This document shows positions 32,820-44,946 of a stretch of 64,000 bases of DNA, one piece after another; position 1 is the first letter of the stretch, and each line of letters starts with the position of its first letter. Position numbers and translations under genes: made by a program. The notes beneath the pieces were generated by a model. It had not been told where the DNA came from, did not search any database, and worked only from the letters and a program-made list of their open reading frames with translations. The stretch lies in assembly GCA_022496805.1 (NCBI GenBank), contig CM040091.1, positions 18,590,336 through 18,654,335 on the forward strand, written 5' to 3'. This DNA is from Pohlia nutans. Lineage: Eukaryota > Streptophyta > Bryopsida > Bryales > Mniaceae.

Positions 32820-32935
32820 TGGTGAGTAGTTTTGTACCAATGGCCCTATGTCCGATGGACACTGGCTTGTTGGGCAGAACGAAGAGACACTTCATTCACG
32901 CCGACCTATCATGTTAGGCTCGGAGTTACTATCTA
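32820..32935 (-). repeat. short LTR-like repeat, copy 1
   Basis: About 115 bp shared with 41965-42100 and 46508-46625: GTAGTTTTG, CAATGGCCC, GTCCGATGGACACTGGC, CATTCACGCC, then GGAGTT and a CTATCTATC run. It may be a solo LTR of a tiny retrotransposon. Confidence 0.55.
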
Positions 32936-33030
32936 TCTGTTATTTCAGAAGTTCTAGCACCTTCAGTCAAAACAATGTAACTCAACTGGGTGCTCAAGTC
33001 TTTGTGCATGATTCCATTTGCTTCATCTAA

Positions 33031-33727
33031 GGGCCGCTTCACACTATGGCCGTCCAAGTCGAGAGGCCGTGGGATTGAGAGTCCAAAGAAATCTACTGAA
33101 AATAGCCAATAAAATATTGTAATTGGAGCCTTCGATCGGGCATAGTGTGAAGCCTCCAAAGGCCAAGCCCAAACCTTCTCTGTCAAACTGGTTTGGTTTA
33201 AAAATTGAAAAAATTAAAAACCACAGGTGGGGTGGTCACTAGCTCGAATGCAGGCACGCTGTAAAGTGGCTGAATTAACACGGAGGAAGGCTAAACAGGG
33301 ATATGGCACAGGAGCCTTCGGGCCAATTAACACGGAGGCCCAGTTTAGACCTGAAAAGCAGATCTTCAGTGGAAGTAATCAAATAATAATAGCTAGAATG
33401 TGGCACTGTAGCTCTCCAACGCATGAACAGTTGTAGGGCCTCCGTGTTAATTTGGCCAAGATCTAGTCAGTTTTTGAATTTTTTAAGAAAAAATTCGACG
33501 GCCTCTCGACCATAGTGATGGGTCTTGCAAAATGCAGGACCCAAACGAACTTCGAGAGGTCGTCGCCTTGGTCAAAAAGCACTGCCACGTAGGCATTCTG
33601 GAGAGCGACGACCGGTGGACTTTAGCTTCTAGTGTGAAGGGTCGAGAGGCTGAAACTATGGTTTCCTGCAATTTGATTGGTGGAAATCGACGGCCTCTCG
33701 ACCTTCGGCCATAGTGTGAAGCGGCCC
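33031..33727. mobile_element. PIF/Harbinger-like MITE, 697 bp, with nested inverted repeat
   Basis: Ends GGGCCGCTTCACACTATGGCC and its complement, flanked by TAA at 33028-33030 and 33728-33730. It resembles the element at 5238-5651 in its GGGCCG start. Inside, GGCCAATTAACACGGAGGCCC (33321-33341) and its complement (about 33436-33457) mark a second, nested inverted-repeat element. Confidence 0.85.
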
Positions 33728-33920
33728 TAACAACCTTTGCATTGATCTCCTCCATGACCGCCCATCCTGGATTTCAAAAGCGTCACAAAACTCAACAAAA
33801 AATTATATGCGTGACCAAATCTGCAACATTTCGCAAAGCTTCTTTTCTAGGTCAACCCTACAAAATTAAACCTCTATATGAGAATATGACCATGCACAAG
33901 TGCGTTGTCCATTGTAGATT

Positions 33921-34114
33921 CACTAGCAACAGACCTGTTCTTGTTCATTCCCCATTTTGTGGGAACAGTGAATGGTGCCTAAATATTATACTTATATTTC
34001 TGTTTTCTTGTGATCAAAACCACTCACCATCACTAACACAACCCAAGTGCTTGGGCGTGGTTTCATTCCTTTTTCATTTATAGTAAGTGAAAAACAACAC
34101 ATTTCCTACTAGTG
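33921..34114. mobile_element. CACTA-like MITE, 194 bp
   Basis: Starts CACTAGCAACAGACCTGTTC, ends CATTTCCTACTAGTG; flanked by ATT at 33918-33920 and 34115-34117. Interior shared with 63781-63968. Confidence 0.85.
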
Positions 34115-34140
34115 ATTCCTTATAGAACAAGCAGCAAGTA

Positions 34141-34462
34141 GAGTTAACCGAAAAGAAGGCCATGGAACCTCCCTTTTCCACTTCCTTTCAACCTCTCTTT
34201 TGAGCTCTTTTGAGCTATGTTTGGGTTATGAATAGTATCGTGTCATAACTTGTCCCCTTGTGGGACATGGGCTTGGAGCTTTGGTAGGAGGTGTAGAAGT
34301 CATTGCGAGGTGTGGAGAATAATGACAGTGGCTTGCTTTAGATTGTCTCCCAACTCATCTTGAACTAGTTTTCAATTTATTTATATTTCAATATGAGTTC
34401 AATAGGAGTTCAAGAGGAATTTGCTAGAACTTTCCTCTTTGAGCTGACTTTTTGGTTAACTC
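34141..34462. mobile_element. inverted-repeat element with TA flanks, 322 bp
   Basis: Ends GAGTTAACCGAAAAG and TTTTTGGTTAACTC, flanked by TA on each side, which would fit a Tc1/mariner-type element. A related copy lies at about 44450-44725. Confidence 0.6.
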
Positions 34463-36045
34463 TAGTGTGTAAGTGAAAAAACAAAGTGAAATGGATTGAA
34501 AGCACGCAAGTGTGGGAAGAGAAAAATTGAAACGGAGGTGATGACTTGCACTTGATCAGCACTGCATGATCGTTATGAGAATGACCATATCTTGCCTCTT
34601 CATACGCTTTTAGATGCTCACTGGCATCAATGTAGGGGAGATCCAACAGTTATGTAAAATGATCCAAATGGAATTGCTAAATTATCGTTTGAAACTCATA
34701 GTTTTAAGCTAAAATTCGGATAAAATTTGTGATACTCGGGTGCTACCTAAGTGAAACATGGGTAATAACATGATGGATTTGTGTTTAAAACCGGATGCTT
34801 TTGTAAAATATTGGATTTTAGCAAACTCCCCGTTCGGTGTTTGGGCGTGCTTGACAACACTTGTGCCAAGACACTTGAGTTCTAAAGGGGTGACCTCCAC
34901 CAAACAATTCTACTTCCAAAAAAAGAGCGATTCTATAAAGATATAATAAGAGGACGGTTGACGAATGTAGGAGAAAGAATACAATGTGAGCACATTTAGA
35001 TGCATATGAGTGGTTATTCACACATACAATTATATCTTAACATTTGTAAAGAACAAAAAGAACTTTGTGCTTTGTTTGGGCTGGGCGTGAATAAAATAAT
35101 TGTTCAACCCACCTTTGATTTGATGCTACATGACATGGCAAAGGATCACATTGGTATATTAATAGAGATGGGGCATGCTTCAATGGTTAAAGAATGATAT
35201 GAAAGGTCGATTGCTATTATTGCTTTTAACACGTGTTTTGACTTTCATTGAGCACCAAAATTTTCAAAACATTAACTTTCATTTTAATTATGCTGGAATA
35301 TATTGGAGTTTAGGAGGTTCATCATGCACTAATAGTACTTCAGACTTTTGTCTCATAGCTACTATTACTCTAGAATGCTCACAATCTGCATAATTTTGGT
35401 TGATTAAGTTAGAGTAGAAAATGTTTATTTTCAACAATATGAATTCAAACTCACGAGTCAAAAAACATGCTCTTGAACGTCCTTCATTTAAAATGAAAAT
35501 TTTACATCTATCATGTTTATGTGCAATTTCTTATGACATAACAAAGTGTAATAGTACACGGTGAATTTGAATCTAGGGTTTTTTGGGAGAAAAGACTGAG
35601 ATAACATTGGAGAACGTGATATTAGTATGAGTGTACATCAATGATCTCTAATTGCATTGCGTTATACATTCAATCCTCTCTATTTGCACTATGGCTTGTA
35701 TATTCAAACTTCTCTAATTGCATTATTTGAAGCAATACATATGTGGCAAGTCGTTTTTGTGACTACGTAACATTCTTAAGCAGCTTTGACTTGCACCCTT
35801 TTCTTATATCAATTACTCAAAAGAATTAGCATTGATCATGGAATCCAAGCATGTTGAGCTTAAGCCATGTAGAATGAACTTACTTTTCTTATTGTTTTCC
35901 CATTTAAAATTGTTAAGATTAAGGCTAACTCTTTTGGGTGACCGTGCTAGAAAAAGGGTACCTACTAACCTTGCTTATGAATATTATGTAATTCATGCAT
36001 GCGTTGAAGTTAGGCTTCCCAAAGAGAGAGGGACAACTGAACTAA
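34463..36045. other. intergenic, nothing recognised
   Basis: AT-rich with short frames only. 34920-35030 resembles 30165-30250 (GAATGTAGGAGAAAGAATA, GATGCATATGAGT), so part of it is a dispersed repeat. Confidence 0.45.
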
Positions 36046-36324
36046 GGTAGAGGGCTCTAAACCCGCCACAGTTCTAAACCCGCACTCTACCAAGGACGAA
36101 CATTTTGAAATTTTGAATGTACCCATGGTGAAGAGCACCACTTTAGAACCCATCTCATTTCAACTTCATAAATTCATAACTAATTTTAGGAACATCCAAA
36201 TTTTTTGATTCAAAGTATGTTGGTCTTTGCTTGGATTTCTCTTCCAATGAAAAATCATGCTCAGTTCTCCATGTGTCCTCATAATGCCACAGCCCTTAAA
36301 GGGGCGGGTTTAGAGCCTCCTACC
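36046..36324. mobile_element. inverted-repeat element, GGTAGAGG ends, 279 bp
   Basis: GGTAGAGGGCTCTAAACCCG and GGGTTTAGAGCCTCCTACC are inverted copies, with TAA before and TTA after. Related ends occur at 40464-40679 and 43784-44200. It lies about 240 bp upstream of the Ogt-like gene. Confidence 0.7.
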
Positions 36325-36559
36325 TTAAAGGGATGATATAAAAGAGTTCCGACTGCATTACCGGTAGATCATTTACCTTGTAGAGTGCAATTAGGGAGAC
36401 AGTCGTCAAGCTTCTGCTTGACGCCTCAAGCAGTTCCGGCTTCCTTCCGGACAATGTTCCTGGAAGCTCTTCCTGCTGCTTCTACTTCGATTTTTCAGAC
36501 CACGCAGTTGTGCGATCAAATTTGAAGGGGGGAAAATTTTGGTTCCGCGCGACAAGCAT

Positions 36560-37663
36560 ATGTTTCGAGCTCGTTTCAGTACGCTGTCCCAGGTCCAAGG
36601 TTTGTTACGTGCGCAAGAATTCGAAGAAATCGTCGGTGCAGCAATGGCGCTCTCGTATGTAGTTGTGGACACGCCGATGGGGCCGTTTACACTCGGCGCA
36701 TCCGAGTCCGCCATTCACGAGGCGTATTTCGGAAAACCGGCAGCCAGCGTGAGCCTTCCTGTCAAGCAACCTGTTCTGGCCATGGTGCGCAAATTCTCTT
36801 CTTCTTTCTTTCACTTATGAATGCATCTTTTCGAATTTCGATTAGTTATTACACATTCAAGTTCAAGGAGACAGTATATGTAGGGTTACGTTTTAAGGTT
36901 GAGACATATATTTTGCACTTCGATACGGGAGAGTGGAATATTCTTTTAATCCGGTTTCTGATTCAGGAACGTTTATTTAATCGTTCGTTGTGTACTTACA
37001 GCTTAAGAACAGCGTTTAAAAAACAGAATCGAAAAAATCGCAGTGTAAAAATTGTGAGAACGAGAATATTTCGTTTTTCAGTATCTAAGTATTGTGCACA
37101 TCGTCCAGCAGGTCCGATTATGTTGCAATTGTCTATTCTAAGCTAAGCATGTTGCGTAGATCGTGAATCAAACTAGAACGTGTACATTTGAACTTTTCTT
37201 ATGTTTACTTCTGCAGTGATTCACTCTGCAATGGAAACCAATGCAATACTTTATTTGATTGCTTTGCCAATTTAAATATTTATGTTGATGTTGTTTCTTG
37301 ATTTTCTCGTTCGGTGTCCAGCAGGCGAAAGAGCAAGTAGAGCAGTACTTCGCTGGGAAGAGGAGCACATTCTCTCTACCGATTGCAGCTCAGGGTACGC
37401 CGTTCCAGAGAAAGGCGTGGGCGGCGTTAGAGAAGATCCCCTACGGCAAGGCCATATCCTACTCGGAGCAGGCCGATCTCATGGGAGAGCCGGGCAAGGC
37501 ACGAGCTGTGGGCATGGCGAACGGGCGTAACCCCGTGTGCCTCATTGTTCCTTGTCACCGAGTTGTAGGCAAGAACGGCAACCTCACAGGTTATGCATTC
37601 GGACTTGATATCAAGAAGAGCTTGCTTGATTTTGAAGCAAGGTCGTCCCTCGCCACCGTATGA
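36560..37663 (+). CDS. Ogt-type O6-methylguanine-DNA methyltransferase
   Basis: Suicidal repair enzyme that moves an alkyl group from O6-alkylguanine in DNA to its own cysteine. Two exons: 36560-36784 and 37325-37663, 187 aa. Exon 1 gives the N-terminal fold (VVVDTPMGPFTLGAS). Exon 2 gives TPFQRKAWAALEKIPYGK, the DNA-binding helix with ARAVGMANGRNP, the active site PCHRV (Cys152), and NGNLTGYAFGLDIKKSLL. All expected motifs are intact and no stop interrupts. Starting at ATG 36644 would give 159 aa, closer to bacterial Ogt length; the extra 28 residues could be a targeting sequence. The intron is GT-AG with a tandem acceptor CAGCAG, so one extra Gln is possible. It converges with the NmrA-like gene, 480 bp away. 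I do not know this enzyme from Arabidopsis or rice; an ancient bacterial origin is possible. Confidence 0.88.
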
Positions 37664-38143
37664 TCGCCAGAGCTGGAGGGCATCACGACGACGCCTTGAG
37701 CTTCTCGTCATGAATCGGACCATACAGAAATCAACCAAACATGCTACCGATAGTATTGATTTGAAATCGAAGCAGAGTATTGCATTTACGAAATATAGAA
37801 TATGACGATTAGCATTGGTTTTGCTGCCATGATGGATTGGCTATAGGCTTTTTTCATCGCAGACCGTTATCACTGAATGGAAAATGGCACCATAACCTTG
37901 TTACTCGCAGAAATCGACAACTTCAAAATCATAATTGATGGAGCTCGACAAAAGAATTTGTATCAGGTTGAGAGAGGCGTATTTTTTATTTTCTTTCTGT
38001 AACGAGCGGGAAATGGTCCACTGCGGTTACAGTTATTTGATTTACATAGTGATCAAAGTACAAGGTATACAAAATTCATGGCATCTCGAAATGAAGAGCT
38101 ACACATGCACACCGTTATTGGAAAACGATGTTGTATTGACAAC
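37664..38143. other. convergent intergenic region
   Basis: The 3' flanks of the Ogt-like and NmrA-like genes. I see no further gene or transposon. Confidence 0.6.
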
Positions 38144-39131
<988 letters not shown>

Positions 39132-39624
39132 TGTGTCACCTAAAATGTAATGTAAAGCAACTGTTACTATCACAGCAATGTAAAGGAACTTCGATTGAAA
39201 TGCGAGTGTTGAAAACAGAGAGGAAGGGTTTGCTATGATTGAAAACAGAGAGGAGAGTTTTATAGGACGTTGGAATGGGAAATGTTCTGGAAGCGTTCGG
39301 AAGCGAGAAATGCGGTGGCGACAACACCGACCACTTTTGCGAATTGGCGTGGCGACGATCTGAGAGTGCAGATGTGGGAAAGAGCGATGAGGATTTGCTT
39401 GACCGCAAATGGCTAAAGCAGAATGGCTGAGCGTGGGCATCAAGAGACTGCAAGGGCCTATGACGATACACTACTGACACCGACTTCGGATTGTTTCTGC
39501 TTCACGGTTTTCTGTACTTCCTGTTTAGCCCCTGAGACTGGATCACGAACAGATTCAGAGCCTTGTAACTTTCTCATACAACTTCGGATGATTTTCATCC
39601 AAGTCATCTTTGAAAGCCTATTAA

Positions 39625-40190
39625 CCCTAACTGCCTAACCATGCATATTTTGCATGATGTAATGAATTCATTCGCAGTTTCTCATCCGTTATGCACTTTT
39701 TGTAGTGTGATTTTTTTACTGAATCTTTTACGGGAAGTTAGCTTCATGTATGTGTGATCCGATCGAAAAGGAAACAATTTCTGAAAACTTTATGCCTCAT
39801 TTCGTGTTGTAGTGTTTCACCCAAAATTTTGAAGATTTTAGTTTAAAAGTGTTCTTGAAAAAATAAACTCATAAATCAAGCATCTGAAAATCTCCAAAAA
39901 TCACTACACCTAGAGTACTACATTATAAGCCATCACAACAAATTTCATCCCCATGGTGTCAATATCTTATTTGAAATTGAATTACAAAATAATTTTTTAT
40001 TTTACGTTTCAAAATTTATAAAAAAATATTAGTGATAGCAATCAAAGATCTAACCGTATAGATTGAATCTAAATTTCAAAATGTATAACTTTTATTTATA
40101 CATCAAGTTTCAAATATTCATGTTAGTTGCATTTTATAATGCATCTTTGCAAAAATGCCCAAATTGGACATAGGTGAGGACGTTTAGGGG
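39625..40190. mobile_element. TTAA-type element, subfamily C, reversed, 566 bp
   Basis: TTAA at 39621-39624 and 40191-40194; ends CCCTAACTGCC and GGACGTTTAGGGG. It is the reverse complement of 3250-3818 with changes. Confidence 0.87.
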
Positions 40191-40410
40191 TTAAATTCTT
40201 TACCAATTACAATAAATCTCTTTGTGGTATGGAAAGCTGCTGATAATATTGGAGAGGCCTCCAATTATAAATATGTCTAATTTGTTGGGTAGATTCTATG
40301 CTTACAATGGTCTTCTCATGTACACCTCACGTATATTTGAGGCATGCTAATAAGTACTTTTGAGGCTAGAATCTACTTCTGTTAAAAGGATTGGTAAATT
40401 TAGGGGTTAA

Positions 40411-40930
40411 GAGCATTTGCACTCATGCAGGCCGAAGTTGACTCACTCAAATTATTCATCTAAGGTAGAGGGTTCCAAAACCAACAGGGTTTTAATTCTA
40501 AGAGAATTTAGGCACAATAATCATCCTAGAACTTAAATCTAGGTAGACCATAGATAGCTTATCATTTGGGTCAACATCAAATAAGAGCTCTATGATGTGC
40601 CTAGATTTGTGTTTGAAAATAAATGCATGGTCTAAATTCTCTTGGAATTAGAACCCTGTTGGTTTTAGAGCCCTCAACCTCAAATTTTGAGTGCCTTTGA
40701 CCTTACACTCCCACACCCTTCAAGGCTCGTCAAACAAGTGCACATCAAATAGTCAATGAACCAATCACAAGTAGAATGTCGGATATAGTCAACTAAACTA
40801 AAATTTGAAAGGTCATTTTTTAATACGCTAGGATTGAGAGTTAGAGTTGTTTTTGAAGGGCCCTCAACATTTTTCATCTAATTATTGTGTGCGTATGTCA
40901 GACTCTAGGAGGGCATGGGTGCGGATGCTC
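40411..40930. mobile_element. PIF/Harbinger-like MITE, 520 bp, with nested element
   Basis: GAGCATTTGCACTCATGC and GCATGGGTGCGGATGCTC at the ends, TAA at 40408-40410 and 40931-40933. Its right part matches the duplicated unit of 5655-6156 in reverse. Nested at 40464-40679 is an inverted-repeat element (GGTAGAGGGTTCCAAAACC and GGTTTTAGAGCCCTCAACC). A TTAA-type right end (TTTAGGGG-TTAA) directly precedes it at 40400-40410. Confidence 0.75.
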
Positions 40931-41176
40931 TAAAGTATTAATGAGATGGTAATTTTCTGCCCTCGTGATTGACAGCGGGTCCTCCTAACTCCTTTGAGTA
41001 ACTATCCTTCTTTTTCTACCTGGCGTAAAATTCCTGGCGCAACACTAACCTAGTAGAAAAGGTGGCACTGCCGAGGGAGTTGCTTAGGCAGGTATTGTTC
41101 AATTCCATGCACGCTAAGTGATTTTACATGGGCATGTCGTGCCATCTTTTCTACTAAAGCAACAACATCAAATTAA

Positions 41177-41540
41177 CCCTTAAACGTCAAGAGGGCCTGA
41201 ACGGGGCAGCCCGGAAGGCATCTAAATTTTTTTGGGGAAATTTTTTTTTGCAAAAACGGCTCTGTAGTGCACTGTAGTGCTCTGCTATCTAGCACTGTAG
41301 CACTACGGCACTGCTGAACTTCAGCTGCCCCAACCTCAAAACTTGTTCACTTTGATAACTTTGATTTCTTATCAAACGATTCCACAATCTCTCAAATGAG
41401 GCGAAAATTTGAAATCTAGATTGCTTTTTCAGTAGCTTTCCAACGCAACAAGTCTCGCTTGATTTGGTTGAGAAAATCAACTTTTTTCTTCATTATTCTC
41501 TTTTAAATAAGCCCAAGGGGCTTATCTTGACGTTTAAGTG
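41177..41540. mobile_element. TTAA-type element, subfamily B, full copy, 364 bp
   Basis: TTAA at 41173-41176 and 41541-41544; ends CCCTTAAACGTCAAGA and TCTTGACGTTTAAGTG. Matches 1-320 reversed, including a CTGTAGTGC-repeat stretch. Confidence 0.87.
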
Positions 41541-41964
41541 TTAATAGTGTTCTTTATTATTTTAGATCCAATTTTACTGCTTGAAGAGCTTTGTGAAACA
41601 TAGACCCCTTTGCATCATTCCCATGCATCCATCCTCAAAGTTGCCCGTGGTGTTAAGATGTCAATGTTTTCACTTCTAATTATTTTTTTATTTTGAGTTT
41701 TAATTGGAACGATAAAAAACAAACAATTAACAAACCAATTATCAATTAGTCCTTTCAAAATTAAAAAATATATAGCCACAAAGAAAATCTCTTCTACCCA
41801 CTCTGCTTTGATGTCTGTGGACATGCCCCAACTATGGTGGGGTCCTTGAACCTTGTTGTATGGGTACCTCAAAGCCCTTTGGGGGATACCATGTTCGGTA
41901 TCTTCTAGGCATTAGTGGCTAGTTAAGAACTAGCATAGTGTGTCACTATAGTGTTCATCCTCGG

Positions 41965-42100
41965 AAGGGGAGAGTAGTATTGTCCCAATTTCATCTTGTC
42001 CGGTGGGCACCGGGTCATTGACATTACGAACGAACACTTTATTCACGCCAGCCCCTTGCTAAAAAGGGACCGGAGTTTCTATATATCTATCTATCTGTGC
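41965..42100 (-). repeat. short LTR-like repeat, copy 2
   Basis: GAGAGTAGTATTG...GTCCGGTGGGCACCGGG...TTTATTCACGCC...CCGGAGTTTCTATATATC. Same family as 32820-32935 and 46508-46625. Confidence 0.55.
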
Positions 42101-42112
42101 ACAGGTATTAGT

Positions 42113-42204
42113 GTGACGATACCCGGTAATTACCCGAACGTGCCGTGATCTCAGCAGCTGTGATACCCGGTAATACCCGGACTTGCCGCGGATCTCAGCA
42201 GCTG
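42113..42204. repeat. 45-bp direct duplication upstream of the LYRM7-like gene
   Basis: GATACCCGGTAAT...GATCTCAGCAGCTG occurs twice in a row. It lies 100-200 bp before the start codon, so it may belong to the promoter or 5' leader. Confidence 0.6.
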
Positions 42205-42307
42205 GGGTTGAGGAGTTGGGAGATGAGAAGAGGGACTCGGGAAACGTGAGTTTCCTGCTCTCAGGATCCATTGCTTGCGAATTGCACTTGTGCGGGCGGG
42301 CTGCGAG

Positions 42308-43314
42308 ATGGCAAGTGCAAGGAGCGCCGAAGCGCTGTCAGTGTTTCGAGCTTTACTGCGGACGCGGAAGCAATGCTTCGCCGGCGACCCGGACATGCTT
42401 CACGCCTCCGCCAAGCAGATCCGGGACGAATTCGTCACGCACAGGAACGTCGGTGCCGGCGAGGAGTTGGAAAATCTGTTGAACAAGGCCCGGGAAGCCA
42501 TCGAATTCATGAAAGTCAACATCGTGCAGGCCAAGCTGAACGAGCGAGGAAATTATGGTGCGATTCTCTCCCCCCCCCCCCCCAAATCATGATTTAGGGT
42601 TAGGGTTTCATGCTTTGAATTCCACTCTGCCGTGGATTTCTTCCTTTCTGATCATTTCGGAAGTTTTTCGCTGCATTTCGTTTAGAACTCCTCGGGTTTT
42701 TATGAGAAGTCGTGTCTTAGCCCCTAAGCGTCCCTAAGCGTCCACTGTTTGTTTTCTGTAGTGTAGGAAAATTGGACCCCCTGCTGCAAATTATCTGTTT
42801 GTGTGAAAATGACTTCAGTTTGACACGATCGACACTGTTGATCTTGTAGTATAGAACAAGAGCTTTAAAATGATGTATTGCAATCAGAAAACTAAGGTAA
42901 AATGAGAAAATGCCACTGTTGCAAAGTTCAGTGATGTATATGGCCATATTGGGCGTTTTAGACGCTTAGGGGTTAGACTTGCCGATGAAAATTTCACTCT
43001 CTTTGAAACTCTGGATCTTTGATCTTCACAAATAGTCTGGTGTGGAGACTTTTTGAGGCAAACCAGCCAGTATCCTAAGTTCTCTACATTGATTGGTTTT
43101 TCATTCTTGCACTAATAATTGAATTTTTTAAAAATTATGAAACGTAGCTTTGCAATTTGCCTCGAGCTTTAATTTTGAATCGGAAGCAACAGGGTCACGT
43201 GAAACTAACTGAATGTTGAAAGTTGCCCGGGCTTACAAAGTCTCTTGGTTGGGTACAGAAGTCAAGCTAAAACCGGAGCACCAGGGCGCTTCTTTGGAGG
43301 AAGTGATTCCGTAA
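42308..43314 (+). CDS. complex III assembly factor LYRM7/MZM1-like
   Basis: Mitochondrial LYR-motif chaperone that stabilises the Rieske Fe-S protein before its insertion into complex III. Two exons: 42308-42557 and 43259-43314, joined in a Glu codon, 101 aa. The LYR helix reads ALSVFRALLRTRKQCFAGD, followed by the family pattern LHASAKQIRDEF, LLNKAREAIEFM and IVQAKLNERGNYE. The short second exon continues with VKLKPEHQGASLEEVIP, as in the plant homologues, which confirms the splice. The start at 42308 (MASARSAE) fits better than an in-frame ATG-less extension upstream. The 701-bp intron holds a TTAG-flanked miniature element. Confidence 0.87.
42721..42972. mobile_element. TTAG-flanked relative of the TTAA-type elements, 252 bp
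   Basis: CCCCTAAGCGTCC and GACGCTTAGGGG ends with TTAG as a direct repeat on both sides (42717-42720 and 42973-42976). It sits in the intron of the LYRM7-like gene. An extra CCTAAGCGTCC repeats next to the left end. Confidence 0.8.
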
Positions 43315-43783
43315 GATGCATTTCAACACCTCGGAAATTCATTACATTAGACAGTGGATTCATGGAAGACGAAGAAGTTGGCGTGATCATTATTATTCCT
43401 TCTAGAGCCAGTCACGTAGTGATTGAAATCCACGAACATTGGACCTCCCATTTTGCAAGGGATAGTTAGATGAGGGGCAAATTTCCAAATCAGAGCGGTG
43501 AAATCGTTCAGGTGTTTCCACTCGAGATAGTTTCTTAATATACACGGATTGCACCGTGCATTTGTTACTATTCCCCGTGTGCTGCTTTGTTCATACTGAT
43601 TGCTGATTCTTGCCACCTGCGGTGTACAACTGAAAAGGAACTGAAAGTCAGAGAGTTTGAATCATGATGCTACTGCCTTCTCATGATACTAACTAGTCCA
43701 GAGTGTACTTGAGTTAACCGAAAAGAAGCCCATCTAACCTCCCTTAGAGTGTACTTGAGTTAACCGAAAAGAAGTCCATCTAA
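43315..43783. other. 3' region of the LYRM7-like gene and a repeated block
   Basis: No further gene. GAGTGTACTTGAGTTAACCG with the following AAAAGAAG occurs twice (about 43699 and 43747) and is related to the end of the element at 34141. Confidence 0.45.
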
Positions 43784-44200
43784 GGTAGACGACCTGTTTC
43801 CGATCAGGCCCCCAATCACGCAGTATAGGGCGACCTATTTCCGTGAATAGGCCTGCATTATTTTCGAATTCATTCGTAAACGGTGACGGAAACATGTTTC
43901 TTCTTAATATGGAATAGTTGGCGCCAAGAATGGAAACTTGTTGCCGAGTTAGTATGATATCATGTGTTCTCGAAATCTAGTTTTACAGTTCTTGGAAATA
44001 GGTCAACCTATATTGCGAGAACAGGTTGGAGAGAATCTTCACTTTGAAAATTTGTAGTAAATTCAATTTTGCCCCAAAATTTGTTCAAAAATATGTGACC
44101 TTCAAATCTATTTCCCTACACTGCAAAATTATTTGCCTATTCGTTACTCCACCGGAAGTATGCTGAATTGCTTAAGGTGATCGGAAACAGGTCATCTACC
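43784..44200. mobile_element. inverted-repeat element, GGTAGACGACCTG ends, 417 bp
   Basis: GGTAGACGACCTGTTTCCG and CGGAAACAGGTCATCTACC are inverted copies, TAA before and TTA after. Non-coding. Confidence 0.7.
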
Positions 44201-44449
44201 TTAACCTCCCTTTCTGGTATTGTTCGGGAAGCTTTTTGAGCCAACCAGTCAATGTCCTCTATTTTCCAAAAGCAACCGGTTTTTTAAGATTATATCCAGT
44301 ATATTTTGTCTATGAATACTAAATATAATTATTTTTCAGTCATTTAGTTCGGTGTTTTGCCTCTATTCTTGAAGTTCAACCAGCTATTTTCAGAAACTAA
44401 TCGGCTCACTTGTAACTAACTGACGGTTCTTCCCAGACAGTGCTTTCTG

Positions 44450-44725
44450 CTTTACTTCTAAGCTCTTTTTTGAGCTATACTTGGGTTGAATAGTGTCTAG
44501 TCATAGATTGTCCCCTTGTGGGCCATGGGCTTGGAGTTTTGGTAGAAGGTGCGGGAGTCATTGCGAGGTGTGAAGAATAATGACAATGGCTTGCTTTAGA
44601 TTGTCTCCCGACTCATCATGAACTAGTTTTTGGTCTATTTATATTTCAATATGAGTTCAAGAGAAATTCAACACGAGTTTGCCAAAACTTTCCTCTTTGA
44701 GCTGACATTTCGGTTAACTCTACTG
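44450..44725. mobile_element. partial relative of the element at 34141-34462
   Basis: Shares TTGTCCCCTTGTGGG, CATGGGCTTGGAG, GTCATTGCGAGGTGTG and the right end GGTTAACTC-TA. The left end has been separated or rearranged. Confidence 0.6.
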
Positions 44726-44946
44726 TAAAGCTCTTTTTGAACCTCATCCTTGACACGTATGTGAGCTGCATGACCGTTCTCATCATTTGTAAGCACACTA
44801 GTCATACATTCGAACTTGGGGCTCGGTTCCAGAGGTGCGCTTTTAGCAAAGCCATTCGTGAAAGAGGGGGAATCTATATTAATGAAATTGTGTGGGTGCC
44901 AATTGACCCGTATCATGGAATGAAGCTAGAAAATAATGCTACCTAC

